DNA of 64,000 bases, taken from the NCBI RefSeq assembly GCF_000269805.1, contig NZ_JH711483.1, forward strand, positions 165,261 to 229,260, written 5' to 3'. The translations under genes and the position numbers were made by a program. Each line of letters starts with the position of its first letter. The stretch's first letter is position 1. The stretch comes from Actinomyces massiliensis 4401292 (GTDB taxonomy: Bacteria > Actinomycetota > Actinomycetes > Actinomycetales > Actinomycetaceae). This document shows positions 26,939 through 35,308 of the stretch, piece after piece. Below the pieces are notes generated by a model. That model had not been told where the DNA came from and made no database searches. It saw only the letters and a program-made list of their open reading frames with translations.

Positions 26939-27850
26939 ATGTCTCAACCATCCTTGCCCGGCCAGTATGGGTATCCGCCCGCCTCCGGCCACCCCGCCGG
27001 TTCCGCCGGTTCCAACGGTTCATGGACGGACTCACGGCGGGGCTACGGCGCCTACGGCCGGCCTCAGGAGGGACTTCAGGGAGGGTATGGAGGATACGGG
27101 GGACATGGGGCGCAGGGGCAGGCGAGCCCCGCCGGGTACGGGCAGACTCCGGCCAGATACAGCGAATATAGCGATTACGGCGGGTACAGCGCCCACAGCC
27201 AATACGCAGCCTCCGGCGCCCTGCCGGCGGGGTCCACGGGGCTTCCGCCGGCCGGCGCCCCGATTCCCGTGACGCAGGAATCCGTGGTCTTCCGGGCCTC
27301 GGCCACCAGCTCTGCTCGCATATCGATGATCGCCCTCGCGGCCTTCGGGCTCTTCATTCTTGCCGGCGCCATCTACAACCTCATCGACACGAAGTTCCTC
27401 ACCGGTATTCTCCTGCTCCTTCTCAGCATGCTCCTGTTCGCCATGGTGGCGTTCCTGATGTCCGTGCGCACCACTCTGGATGCCACCGGGATTCACATCG
27501 GCACAGCCACCGGGGCCAGGGACTTCCCCTGGCCGGAATCGCGAACCGGAATGTTCGTGCAGATCAAGATCGCCGGAGGCAAGGCGGCTCTCATCGCCAA
27601 CAGTGCTAATACCGTCCTCGTCACCCCCGAGGGCAAGCCGGTCATTCTCGCCGGCCTGACGTGGATGGGGCCCTTGCCCAACCGACTCGAGGCCAAGGGC
27701 ATGGCGGAGCTCGATCGCATCTGGGCCTGGGCGGTTGCGCGCGGGTACACCCGTGAGACCGGCCAGTACACCGAGCTCAACGTCCACGGTCCGCGGAGAC
27801 TGATCCAGATCCAGCGCCGTCACCAGGAGGAGCGCTACGGGCTCGTCTGA
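26939..27850 (+). CDS. Two-helix membrane protein with Gly/Tyr-rich N-terminus, function unknown
   Basis: 303 aa. Start ATG 26939 after CCAGGAGATG. Residues 1-100 are Gly/Tyr/Ser/Pro low-complexity (GGYGGYGGHGAQGQASP). Two hydrophobic segments, SMIALAAFGLFILAGAIYNLI and LTGILLLLLSMLLFAMVAFL, lead into a C-terminal cytosolic domain resembling bacterial PH domains (TTLDATGIHIGTATGARDFPW, VQIKIAGGKAALIA) and ending in LDRIWAWAVARGY. The same end pattern (LDELWSWGVEHG) occurs in the gene at 30670, so the two look like paralogues flanking menA and an MFS gene. Confidence 0.8.
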   Translation: MSQPSLPGQYGYPPASGHPAGSAGSNGSWTDSRRGYGAYGRPQEGLQGGYGGYGGHGAQGQASPAGYGQTPARYSEYSDYGGYSAHSQYAASGALPAGSTGLPPAGAPIPVTQESVVFRASATSSARISMIALAAFGLFILAGAIYNLIDTKFLTGILLLLLSMLLFAMVAFLMSVRTTLDATGIHIGTATGARDFPWPESRTGMFVQIKIAGGKAALIANSANTVLVTPEGKPVILAGLTWMGPLPNRLEAKGMAELDRIWAWAVARGYTRETGQYTELNVHGPRRLIQIQRRHQEERYGLV

Positions 27851-28027
27851 GCCACTGAGCCACTGAGCCCTCGGGCCGCCGCGGCACCGGGCCGCCGACA
27901 CCCCGGGGCCGGGCGAGGTGGCATAGCGGCCGGCTCCGATCCGGCCGCGCGCGACCTCCCTCATTGGCCCACGCATGCGAGGGCGTAGGCTGATACAACA
28001 AGTTTCGCATGGGGGAGAGGGGTGTTC

Positions 28028-29059
28028 ATGGGCGCCAGCAGCGTCGCGCAGCGGCCGGACGGGCAGTCGGACAGGTGCCCGGAGAGCCGGTCGAGCACAG
28101 ACCCGCGCGCCACCAGCTGGGCCGAGGTCGTGCGCCTGCGCACCCTGCCCGCAGCCGTCGCCCCGGTGATCCTGGGCGGGGGTGCGGCCCTGGCTCTGGA
28201 GACCTTCTCGGCGCCGCGCACCGTCCTGGCCGCCGGCGTCGCCCTCGCGCTCCAGATCGGCTGCAACCTCGCCAACGACTACTCCGACGGCGTGCGCGGC
28301 ACCGACGACGAGCGCACCGGCCCCCCGCGTCTGACCGCTTCCGGGGCGGTGCCGCCCCGAGTCGTCAAGCTGGCCGCCTTCGGCTGCTTCGGGGTTGGCG
28401 GTCTTCTCGGACTGGCGCTGCTGGCGCTGTCCGGCCAGTGGTGGATGCTGCTTCTGGGGGCCGCCGCGATCGCGGCCGCCTGGTTCTACACGGGTGGTTC
28501 CCGCCCCTACGGCTATGCGGGACTCGGCGAGGCCTTCGTCTTCGTGTTCTTCGGGCTCATGGCCACCACCGGCACCCTTTACGTCCAGGGCGGGAGCGTG
28601 CCGGGATGGGCGTGGCTCGCCGCCTGCGGGATCGGGCTCATCGCCTGCTCGCTGCTCATGGTCAACAACCTGCGTGATATCGGCACCGACCCGCTCCACG
28701 GCAAGCGCACGCTGGCCGTGCGGCTGGGGGAGCGCGGCGCGCGGGCGGCCTTCTGCGCCATGCTCGCCGTCCCGATCCCCCTCGGGGTGATCGCCCTGTG
28801 GTGGGCGCGCAGTGCGCATGAGGCTCAGGGCGGCGTCGGGGCGTCCGGCGGTGCAGCCACCGCCGTCGTCGGTTACCTGATCTACCTGGTCTACCCGGCC
28901 TATCTGCTCCTCCTCGTGCCGCTCGCCGTCCGCGCCGTTCGTCCCGTCCTGCGCGGAGTCGCCGGGCGCACGCTCATCCCGTCCCTGCGCGACGCCGGGA
29001 TGTACGAGCTCGTGTACGGCATCGCCACCGCGGTGGCGCTGGTCGTCGTCACCCTGTGA
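28028..29059 (+). CDS. menA: 1,4-Dihydroxy-2-naphthoate polyprenyltransferase (MenA)
   Basis: Membrane UbiA-family enzyme attaching the polyprenyl tail to DHNA (343 aa). The Asp-rich prenyl-diphosphate motif is GCNLANDYSDGVRGTDDER and the second motif is MVNNLRDIGTDPLHGKRTLA. About eight helices. Start ATG 28028 follows GGGGGAGAGGGG; the open frame begins two codons earlier at GTG 28022. An Ala/Gly loop after WWARSAHEAQ is lineage-specific. Its last 11 bases overlap the 3' end of the convergent MFS gene. Confidence 0.95.
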   Translation: MGASSVAQRPDGQSDRCPESRSSTDPRATSWAEVVRLRTLPAAVAPVILGGGAALALETFSAPRTVLAAGVALALQIGCNLANDYSDGVRGTDDERTGPPRLTASGAVPPRVVKLAAFGCFGVGGLLGLALLALSGQWWMLLLGAAAIAAAWFYTGGSRPYGYAGLGEAFVFVFFGLMATTGTLYVQGGSVPGWAWLAACGIGLIACSLLMVNNLRDIGTDPLHGKRTLAVRLGERGARAAFCAMLAVPIPLGVIALWWARSAHEAQGGVGASGGAATAVVGYLIYLVYPAYLLLLVPLAVRAVRPVLRGVAGRTLIPSLRDAGMYELVYGIATAVALVVVTL

Positions 29060-30284
29060 GCGGCTGCTGTGAGCGACCCGCGGAGGCCGCCGGACGGGTG
29101 GCGGTGGCGGAAGAGCCGGAGTGTCCGCTCAGGGAGGCGATGATCAGCAGTGTGGCGGTGGCTAGGAGTACCACGGTGAACGTGAGCGGGAGAGTCGAGT
29201 TCTCGGCGGCGAAGCCGATAGCGGGCGGGCCTGCGATATAGGCGGCGTAGCCGATGATGCTCAGTCGTGCGGATACGCCGGCGAGATCATTCGGTACGTT
29301 CTGCCCCGCCTGTGCAAGAGCGAGTGGGAACATCGGCCCGACGCAAAGACCCGTGATCGTCAGACTGACGACGACCAATGGGACTGAGGCGATGGCGATG
29401 GCGAGCGGGGTGGACGTGGCGATGACGACGGCTGCGATGAGCACGATTTTTCGTGCGCCGGTTCTTCGGAGTACCGCGTCGCTCAAAGAGCGGGACAAGA
29501 ACATTGCGATACTGAACAACGAGAGGACGGAGGCGGCGATCGTTGGGTCGGCATTGAGATCGCGGCGCAGAAGGAGAGCCGACCAGTCTGTGATGAGTCC
29601 TTCGAGGAGGAAGCCTCCAATGGCGATGACTCCGATGCTGATCGGTAGTCGGTGCGAGACGGTGCGCCCTCGCGGAGCGGGATCGGCGTCATCGACGGCG
29701 GACATGGCCGGTGCGGAGGCGTGCGGTGCTCTGGGCAGCAGCACGGTCAGGGCCGCAATTGCCGCGATGAGCAGGATGGTGCTGACCGCGGTGAAGTGGG
29801 CGCTGACGCTGAGGTTGAGGCGAGTGGCGACAACGGCGCTTGCGGTTCCGCACAGGACGCCAAGACTATAAGCGCCGTGAAGGCGTCCGAGAATGGGAAT
29901 GCGCCATAGCGCCTGCAGTCGAGTGGCCAGGGCGTTCATTGCGACGTCCAGTCCACCGCTGGCGGCGCCCAGGATGATCAGGGCCGTGGTCAGTGATTCC
30001 AGGCCGGTGGTGATGCTGATGGCCGGTAATGCAGCGGGGAAGGCGATCGTGGTGATCGCGCACAGTGCTGTGTCGCGCACCCTTCTAAGAATTCGTGCTG
30101 TGACCAGCATTGCGGGCACTGCCCCGAGGGCGATTCCCAACAGGGCTATTCCGAATTCCGAGTCCAGGAGCCCGAGGCGCTCTTTGACTAATGGGATTCG
30201 AGGAGCCCAGCTGGAGAGTACGGCACCGTTGATGAAGAAGATGAGCCACAGGCCCGCCAGGACAGAGGAGCGTGAGGAAGACAC
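29049..30284 (-). CDS. MFS transporter (YbjJ-like), substrate unknown
   Basis: About 411 aa with roughly 12 helices: LAGLWLIFFINGAVLSSWAPRIP opens helix 1, followed by LGIALGAVPAMLVTARILRRV and DVAMNALATRLQ; the central loop (APAMSAVDDADPAPRGRT) separates two six-helix halves. This resembles the YbjJ group of sugar/drug-like MFS proteins. GTG 30284, with AAGGG seven bases upstream, is my preferred start; the frame is open to 30362, where a hydrophobic lead would add an unusual extra segment. It converges on menA with an 11-bp overlap. Confidence 0.8.
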   Translation of the reverse strand: MSSSRSSVLAGLWLIFFINGAVLSSWAPRIPLVKERLGLLDSEFGIALLGIALGAVPAMLVTARILRRVRDTALCAITTIAFPAALPAISITTGLESLTTALIILGAASGGLDVAMNALATRLQALWRIPILGRLHGAYSLGVLCGTASAVVATRLNLSVSAHFTAVSTILLIAAIAALTVLLPRAPHASAPAMSAVDDADPAPRGRTVSHRLPISIGVIAIGGFLLEGLITDWSALLLRRDLNADPTIAASVLSLFSIAMFLSRSLSDAVLRRTGARKIVLIAAVVIATSTPLAIAIASVPLVVVSLTITGLCVGPMFPLALAQAGQNVPNDLAGVSARLSIIGYAAYIAGPPAIGFAAENSTLPLTFTVVLLATATLLIIASLSGHSGSSATATRPAASAGRSQQPLTG

Positions 30285-30669
30285 AGGGAACCCTTGGGTC
30301 GCCCTGTTGACTGCTGGCGATCCGCTCCCGGACGAACACAGGAGCAGCAAGGTGAGACACATGTTACGAGAAGCAGGCGTGTGATGTCACTGACGATCAG
30401 CGTCGATCGTGACGATTCTGAAGCGGTGGTGGGTGCTTGGGCACTTGGGCGCTGCGGCCAACTATGGCTAATTGCAGCCAATGGGGAGTGTGTCCCATAC
30501 AGTCCGCACCCGGGAACGGGCAGCATTCGAGCGCTGAGGCTCGTCAGTGCTCCCGAGTGCTCCCGTCAGTGCCGGGGCCGACGGACGTGATCGGTTCGGG
30601 GAAGGGTTCTGGAGGGGTTCTATGGACGACGGTGACGGTTAGTGGGCGGCGTCCACGTGTGAGGAGGCG
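30285..30669. other. 385-bp region with mini-ORF and short repeats
   Basis: No full gene. It contains a GTCACTGACGATCAGCGTCG near-palindrome (about 30385), an imperfect inverted repeat GGCCAACTATGGCTAATTGC..., tandem CAGTGCTCCCGAGTGCTCCC (about 30548), and a six-codon ORF with a good ribosome site (30622-30642). Confidence 0.45.
30622..30642 (+). other. Six-codon ORF (MDDGDG) with strong ribosome site, in frame with next gene
   Basis: GGAGGGG lies a few bases before ATG 30622, and the frame reads M-D-D-G-D-G-TAG. It is in the same frame as the TTG at 30670, separated by one stop codon. Either the next gene truly begins here and carries a nonsense mutation, or this is a leader coupled to a weak TTG restart. 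Confidence 0.4.
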
Positions 30670-31269
30670 TTGGCCTTCATCGTCTCGGGACTAAAGCTCG
30701 GAAGAAGTGCCGCTGCCGCCCGCCCCCGCCGCAGAAGCTCTATCACGGTATTAATGCTGGGCGGTAGTGCTATCGCAATCCTCATGTTTTTCTGCCTCAT
30801 GATGGGGTCATTATTTGCGGAAGGCGCGACCGGGGTATTTATTTTTCTAATGTGGGATGCTTTCGTCCTCGCGTATCTTTCGTCCTATATTCTTCGGACG
30901 CACCTCCGTCCGGTCGCCGGTGAGGGCAGTGAGGGTTCAGTGAGAATGCTGGCGACACGCCGTGGCATTGAGGCGACCACCTTCATGGTCATGCCGTGGC
31001 CGCGCTCGCGCTCCAGTCTCTACCCGGTGGTCGGGCGTGGCTCCGGCGGGGCGGTTGTCGATGCCTACCTGGTCCTGGAGGGCGGCCAGGCGCGGCTCCT
31101 GCCGTACATCGGCCGGTTCAGGACCGGAGAATCCACCGGACGCATGCTGGAGATCGTCAATGCCAGACTCGATGAGCTCTGGTCCTGGGGTGTGGAGCAC
31201 GGTTCGTCGTCCGCGCCGAGGTCGGCCTCGCCGCACGAAGTCAAGGGCGGCACCGCCGGCCTCGGGTGA
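30670..31269 (+). CDS. Membrane protein of unknown function, paralogue-like to the gene at 26939
   Basis: 199 aa. Basic N-terminus (LGRSAAAARPRRRSS) followed by two helices (ITVLMLGGSAIAILMFFCLM and FIFLMWDAFVLAYLSSYIL), then a cytosolic domain with RMLATRRGIEATTFMVMPWP and the terminal pattern RLDELWSWGVEHG, shared with the gene at 26939. The TTG start is weak: AGGAGG (30662-30667) is only two bases away. An in-frame ATG at 30622 with good spacing is cut off by a TAG at 30640, so the annotated start may hide a nonsense mutation. The 5' half is noticeably lower in GC than its neighbours. Confidence 0.7.
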   Translation: MAFIVSGLKLGRSAAAARPRRRSSITVLMLGGSAIAILMFFCLMMGSLFAEGATGVFIFLMWDAFVLAYLSSYILRTHLRPVAGEGSEGSVRMLATRRGIEATTFMVMPWPRSRSSLYPVVGRGSGGAVVDAYLVLEGGQARLLPYIGRFRTGESTGRMLEIVNARLDELWSWGVEHGSSSAPRSASPHEVKGGTAGLG

Positions 31270-31294
31270 GAATGCCGGCCTCGACGCGGTGCGC

Positions 31295-31882
31295 TCAGCG
31301 GTCCGCGTCAGCCAGGGGGACCTCGGCGTCGGGCTGATGGGTGATGCGGTTGCGCAGGTCGCGGCGCACGATCTCAATGGACCACAGCCACACGATGTGA
31401 CCGAAGAACTCCGAGAAGTGCTCGGACCACGTCTGGGCTCCGTCCACCCACGGGAAGGGATTCGGCGCCCAGCCCAGCAGCGGCATGACGACGACGTGCG
31501 CGCCGATGTACACCGCGATGCCGAACACGGCGCCCTGCCACATCTTGATACGCGGGAAGTACTCGGCGCCGATGCAGTAGATGAGGCCGAATACGATCGC
31601 GAAGCCGAAGTGCACGATGAAGGACATGATCGGCAGCTGGTTGTTGCTGAAGGTCACCATCGTGTGCGAGGTGTCATGAGACATTCCGAACCACTCCAGC
31701 ATGGACTGGGGTGGATTCGTCTCCGAGCGCAGGCCGGGAGTGCGAGGCGGGAAGGGGACCTCCCAGCCGAACTTCACGATTGCGGAGAACACTCCACCGA
31801 TGAGCCCCACGATCGTGGCGACCTTGAGGTTGCGGCGGGCGGGGTCGGTGCTGCCGAGCAGCGAGGTGATCCACGCGGGCAT
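31295..31882 (-). CDS. YagU-family inner membrane protein
   Basis: 195 aa, four probable helices: VATIVGLIGGVFSAIVKFGWE, PIMSFIVHFGFAIVFGLIYCI, AVFGIAVYIGAHVVVMPLLGW and FGHIVWLWSIEIVR. The segments VKFGWEVPFPPRTP and YFPRIKMWQGAVFG are typical of the YagU family, linked in E. coli to acid resistance. The chosen ATG at 31882 fits the family N-terminus; the frame is open far upstream through a repeat element and should not be used. Convergent with the gene at 30670. Confidence 0.88.
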   Translation of the reverse strand: MPAWITSLLGSTDPARRNLKVATIVGLIGGVFSAIVKFGWEVPFPPRTPGLRSETNPPQSMLEWFGMSHDTSHTMVTFSNNQLPIMSFIVHFGFAIVFGLIYCIGAEYFPRIKMWQGAVFGIAVYIGAHVVVMPLLGWAPNPFPWVDGAQTWSEHFSEFFGHIVWLWSIEIVRRDLRNRITHQPDAEVPLADADR

Positions 31883-32069
31883 GAGAACTCCGGAGTTGAA
31901 AATAGGACGCCGGCACTGCTGTTCAGGCCGATCAATTCCTGACCAGGACTGACTGGTGCCGGCGGAGGATGCTAGGGGGCGAGGGGCGGCGCTCGCAAGA
32001 GTGTGCCCGTCCGTCACCATGTCATGGCGCCGCCGCGGTGTCCAGATGTCACCCCCGGAATCGGTCGCG

Positions 32070-32189
32070 TGTCCAAATCCGGGACAAACACTCCGTAAGG
32101 TCTTCCGCTGTCCTGAATCGGCCGTTGGAATCATGCAGTTCTCTCAGGCGACATGAAGGTGTCTGACCTCGTTTGTCGCGGATCGTGAC
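32070..32189 (-). repeat. GGAATCATG inverted-repeat element, family B copy 1 (120 bp)
   Basis: Left end TGTCCAAATCCGGGACAAAC and right end GTTTGTCGCGGATCGTGACA are imperfect inverted repeats. The core TTGGAATCATGCAGTTCT lies near the middle. On the minus strand the core GCATGATTCC begins 54 bases from the end, the same offset as in copy 2 at 36486. Confidence 0.8.
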
Positions 32190-32282
32190 AACTCTGGCCT
32201 CGGCCCCCGCCAACGAGTCCTCGTCCCCGCAAGCACCGCCGCGCCGCTCGCCAAGCACTGCCTCAGATGACCTGACACCCCA

Positions 32283-32312
32283 CGATCTCGGTGCGGACTA
32301 CGACCGATCTCG
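32283..32312 (-). repeat. 22-bp repeat array, two reverse units
   Basis: CGATCTCGG occurs at 32283 and 32305, 22 bp apart, in reverse orientation. It lies downstream of the minus-strand lipoprotein gene, consistent with the 3'-end orientation rule. Confidence 0.75.
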
Positions 32313-32395
32313 GCGAGGGGGAGCGGAGCGGTGGGGGCTGTGAGCGGGCGCAGTGTCCGGGCGTCCAGCCGTTCACGTGGGGAAGTGCCGTTGAC

Positions 32396-32430
32396 GGCGG
32401 TCCGCCCCGATCGTCTCGGGGCGGACCGCC
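32396..32430 (-). terminator. Strong GC hairpin after the lipoprotein gene
   Basis: GGCGGTCCGCCCCGA, loop TCGTC, then its exact 15-bp complement. It starts about 40 bp beyond the stop of the minus-strand lipoprotein gene. There is no T-run, as often in actinobacterial terminators. Confidence 0.6.
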
Positions 32431-32471
32431 GCGAAGGTGGAGGTGACTGACTCAGCCGGCGATCCGGAATC

Positions 32472-32786
32472 TCACTTGCTGCCCATCTTGTCGCCCTTGT
32501 CGTTCATGCCGTCGGTCATCTTGTCGTCGGGCATCATGCTGCCGTTGCCGTCGTCCATCTTTCCGTCACCCATCTTGTCGTTCATGCCGTCGGTCATCTT
32601 GTCGCCAGGCGTCATGCTGTCCTTGCCGCCGGAGCCGTCGGTCATCTTGTCGTCGGTCATCTTGTCGCTCGGGGTGGACGTCTCCTGCATGGCGGGCTTG
32701 TCCTTGTCCATCGAACCGCAAGCGGCGGTGCCGACTGCGAGGGCGGCGACGAGAAGGGAGGCGGACACAGCGGTGCGAATGCGCAT
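32472..32786 (-). CDS. Small Met/Asp/Lys-rich repeat lipoprotein, function unknown
   Basis: 104 aa. Signal peptide RIRTAVSASLLVAALAVGTAAC with lipobox VGTAAC, so a lipid-anchored surface protein. The mature part is almost entirely Met, Asp, Lys, Thr and Gly, with DKMTDGMNDK repeated twice and related DDKMTDGS-type units. There are about 14 Met in 80 residues, and an acidic Met-rich composition is reminiscent of extracellular copper-binding proteins, but no known fold is recognisable. CAAGGAG precedes the ATG. It is divergent from dipZ and occupies the place where fasciclin-type lipoproteins sit beside dipZ/sigK in mycobacteria. Confidence 0.85.
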   Translation of the reverse strand: MRIRTAVSASLLVAALAVGTAACGSMDKDKPAMQETSTPSDKMTDDKMTDGSGGKDSMTPGDKMTDGMNDKMGDGKMDDGNGSMMPDDKMTDGMNDKGDKMGSK

Positions 32787-32976
32787 GGGATCTCCTTGAG
32801 GAAGAAATGGCGTGAATCGTGAATCTGGAGCGCCGATGGGCGCCCGTCATCACAGATTCGGAGCTGCGGGAACGTCGGATTGGGTAGATCGCGTGAGCTT
32901 CGTCACTCGATGATCGGGCATCCGAGCCGCCGTCCGCGACGAATACACGGTGACTCGATCGCAAAGGAGGAACCAC

Positions 32977-34665
32977 ATGATCAGTCTCGTTCTCATCGGC
33001 CTGCTCGGCGGTCTCATCACCGGCATATCGCCCTGCATCCTTCCGGTCCTGCCGGTGATCTTCCTGTCCGGAGGGGCCCAGAGCGCACGCGACCAGGGCG
33101 GGGACGGGCCGCCGGCCGTCTCCAGGTGGCGGCCCTACCTCGTCGTCGCGGGACTGGTCATCAGCTTCACCGCCTTCACGCTGCTGGGATCCACACTCCT
33201 CAATCTCCTGCACCTGCCGCAGGACGTCATCCGCTGGACCGGAATCGTCCTTCTGGCCCTCATCGGCATCGGCATGATCATCCCCAGGGTCATGGAGATC
33301 ATGGAGCGCCCCTTCGCCCGCTTCCAGCGCGCGGGCTCGGCCAACCCCGCGAACGGATTCCTGCTGGGCATCGTCCTGGGCGCCGCATACGTGCCCTGCG
33401 CGGGCCCGGTGCTCGCGGCCGTGTCGGTCGCCGGCTCCACCGGTCAGATCGGCGCCGACACCGTCACCCTCGCCGTCTCCTTCGGACTGGGCACCGCCGT
33501 GCCGCTGCTCGCCTTCGCCCTGGCCGGCCGGAAGCTCACCGAGAGGCTCCAGGCATTCCGCCGTCGTCAGAAGGCCGTGCGCGTCACGGCCGGAGCGGTG
33601 ATGCTGGCCCTGTCCGTGGCGCTCGTGCTCGACCTGCCGGCCGCCCTCCAGCGCGCCCTGCCGGACTACACCGCCTCGCTCCAGGCCGGCACCGACGCCG
33701 TGCTGCACGGCGGCCGCATGGGGGTCGGCGAGGGAGGCCGGTGCGTCGACGGCGCCGACGAGCTCGCCCACTGCGGAGCGCTGCCCCATATCGACGGCAT
33801 CAGCGCCTGGCTCAACACCTCCGGTGAGCAGCCCCTGGCCGACGCCGACCGCGCGGGCAAGGTGAACCTGGTCGATTTCTGGGCGTACTCCTGCATCAAC
33901 TGCCAGCGCTCCATCCCCGGCATCCAGAAGCTCCACGAGACCTACGGCGACCTGGGCCTGCAGGTCATCGGCGTCCACTCCCCGGAGTACGCCTTCGAGA
34001 AGGAGGTCGATAACGTCCGCGGGGGCGCCGCCGACCTCGGCGTCACCTACCCGGTGGCGGTCGACTCCGACCTGGTGACCTGGCGCAACTTCGACAACCA
34101 CTACTGGCCCGCGCACTACCTCGCCGACTCCACTGGCGAACTGCGCCAGGTCAAGTTCGGCGAGGGCGGCGAGGCCACCACCGAGAGGCTCGTGCGCGAG
34201 CTCCTGCGCGAGGCGAATCCCGACGTGCAGCTGCCCGCCCCGGTATTCACCGACGACGAGCCCGCCGTCAACGGTCCGCGCACCCCCGAGACCTACCTCG
34301 GCTCCGCCCGCGCCAACAACATCGCCGGCGACAGGCTCTCGAACGGGACGTCGTCGTACAGCTTCCCGGACAAGCAGGCGTCCGACACCTTCTCCCTGGA
34401 CGGCAGGTGGAACGTGTCGGCCCAGTCCATCTCACCCGACGGGGGTGCCGCCCGTCTGCGGCTGCGCTACCAGGGGAAGCAGGTCAACCTGGTCGCCTCC
34501 GGCGAGGGGGACATCACGTACACGACCGGCGGTGAGAAGCGCACGATCCACGTCTCGGGCGTCCCCAACTCGATCGAGCTCGTGAGCACGGAGGAGACCC
34601 AGGAGGGCACACTCGATCTGGAGGCGAGCGAGGGCCTGTCCCTGTACTCCTTCACCTTCGGATGA
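32977..34665 (+). CDS. dipZ: DipZ-like cytochrome c biogenesis/thioredoxin-like membrane protein
   Basis: 562 aa. The N-terminal CcdA-type membrane domain carries the paired cysteines [14 protein letters not shown] and [14 protein letters not shown] thioredoxin-like extracellular domain follows with CxxC in [17 protein letters not shown] and [20 protein letters not shown]. The C-terminal beta domain starts at [13 protein letters not shown]. This is the M. tuberculosis DipZ architecture: CcdA moves electrons from the cytosol to reduce extracellular disulfides. ATG 32977 follows AAAGGAGGAACCAC. The sigma factor and anti-sigma factor genes follow 88 bp later. Confidence 0.94.
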   Translation: MISLVLIGLLGGLITGISPCILPVLPVIFLSGGAQSARDQGGDGPPAVSRWRPYLVVAGLVISFTAFTLLGSTLLNLLHLPQDVIRWTGIVLLALIGIGMIIPRVMEIMERPFARFQRAGSANPANGFLLGIVLGAAYVPCAGPVLAAVSVAGSTGQIGADTVTLAVSFGLGTAVPLLAFALAGRKLTERLQAFRRRQKAVRVTAGAVMLALSVALVLDLPAALQRALPDYTASLQAGTDAVLHGGRMGVGEGGRCVDGADELAHCGALPHIDGISAWLNTSGEQPLADADRAGKVNLVDFWAYSCINCQRSIPGIQKLHETYGDLGLQVIGVHSPEYAFEKEVDNVRGGAADLGVTYPVAVDSDLVTWRNFDNHYWPAHYLADSTGELRQVKFGEGGEATTERLVRELLREANPDVQLPAPVFTDDEPAVNGPRTPETYLGSARANNIAGDRLSNGTSSYSFPDKQASDTFSLDGRWNVSAQSISPDGGAARLRLRYQGKQVNLVASGEGDITYTTGGEKRTIHVSGVPNSIELVSTEETQEGTLDLEASEGLSLYSFTFG

Positions 34666-34720
34666 TCGTCGCTGATCCTCGCCGGACGGGGCCGGCGAGA
34701 CCGGGAAGCCCGATGAGATC

Positions 34721-34744
34721 GGAACGAGTACCCGGGACCCGTAC
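34721..34744 (+). promoter_or_regulatory. Possible ECF-type promoter upstream of the sigma factor gene
   Basis: GGAAC at 34721-34725 and CGTAC at 34740-34744 resemble ECF -35 and -10 elements, though the 14-bp spacer is a little short. The GTG start follows within 10 bases, so the message would be nearly leaderless. A second GGAAC with CGT 18 bp further on lies upstream of dipZ (32869-32894). Confidence 0.3.
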
Positions 34745-34753
34745 CATGCGACT

Positions 34754-35308
34754 GTGCATGACGAGGAACTGGATCGCGACAACGCCCTCGTGCTCAGGGT
34801 GGCCGTCGGGGATCACGACGCCTTCGCCGAGTTCTACGACCGCTGGTCGGGCCGGCTTCTCGCCCTCATCGTCCAGATCCTTGTGGATCGCGCCCAGGGC
34901 GAGGAGGTGCTTCAGGAGGTCTTCCTGGAGATATGGCGGAGTGCTTCGACCTTCTCCCCGAGCCGGGGCAGTGCTCGGGCCTGGGCGGTGACCATGGCGC
35001 GGCGCAGGGCGATCGACAGGGTCCGTTCCTCCCAGGCGGCCAGGGACCGTGAGGATCAGTGGCACGGCTACATGCCGGACACGGACCTCACGGTCCAGGC
35101 CGTCGAGGACCGGCTCGTCGGACAGGATGTGCGCCGGGCCCTGGACGCCGTCGGCGAGCCGCAGCGGTCCACATTGGTCATGGCCTACTTCACCGGTCTG
35201 ACCCATACCGAGATCGCCCGGCGCACCGGCGTCCCGCTCGGCACGGTCAAGACCAGGATCAGGAACGGAATCGCACGACTTCGCAAGGAGATGGGGGCGG
35301 AATCATGA
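34754..35308 (+). CDS. sigK: ECF RNA polymerase sigma factor, SigK-like
   Basis: 184 aa. Region 2 is visible in DAFAEFYDRWSGRLLALIVQ, EEVLQEVFLEIWR and SRGSARAWAVTMARRRAIDR; region 4 in VMAYFTGLTHTEIARRTGVP and LGTVKTRIRNGIARLRKEM. The GTG start at 34754 gives the normal family N-terminus. The stop overlaps the ATG of the anti-sigma gene (ATGA). SigK identity rests on the DipZ neighbour and the RskA-type partner: in mycobacteria SigK controls a dipZ-containing locus. The regulon here is inferred. Confidence 0.9.
   Translation: MHDEELDRDNALVLRVAVGDHDAFAEFYDRWSGRLLALIVQILVDRAQGEEVLQEVFLEIWRSASTFSPSRGSARAWAVTMARRRAIDRVRSSQAARDREDQWHGYMPDTDLTVQAVEDRLVGQDVRRALDAVGEPQRSTLVMAYFTGLTHTEIARRTGVPLGTVKTRIRNGIARLRKEMGAES

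Larger units (their letters stand above)
31883..32471. other. 589-bp intergenic region with three structured elements
   Basis: Holds a family B inverted-repeat element (32070-32189), a two-unit reverse 22-bp array (32283-32312) and a strong GC hairpin (32396-32430). No gene. Confidence 0.6.

Noticed and set aside
35297-35307. GGAATCATG at the sigma/anti-sigma gene overlap
   Set aside because: It is coding sequence around the ATG of the anti-sigma gene with no flanking inverted repeats; one chance occurrence is expected.
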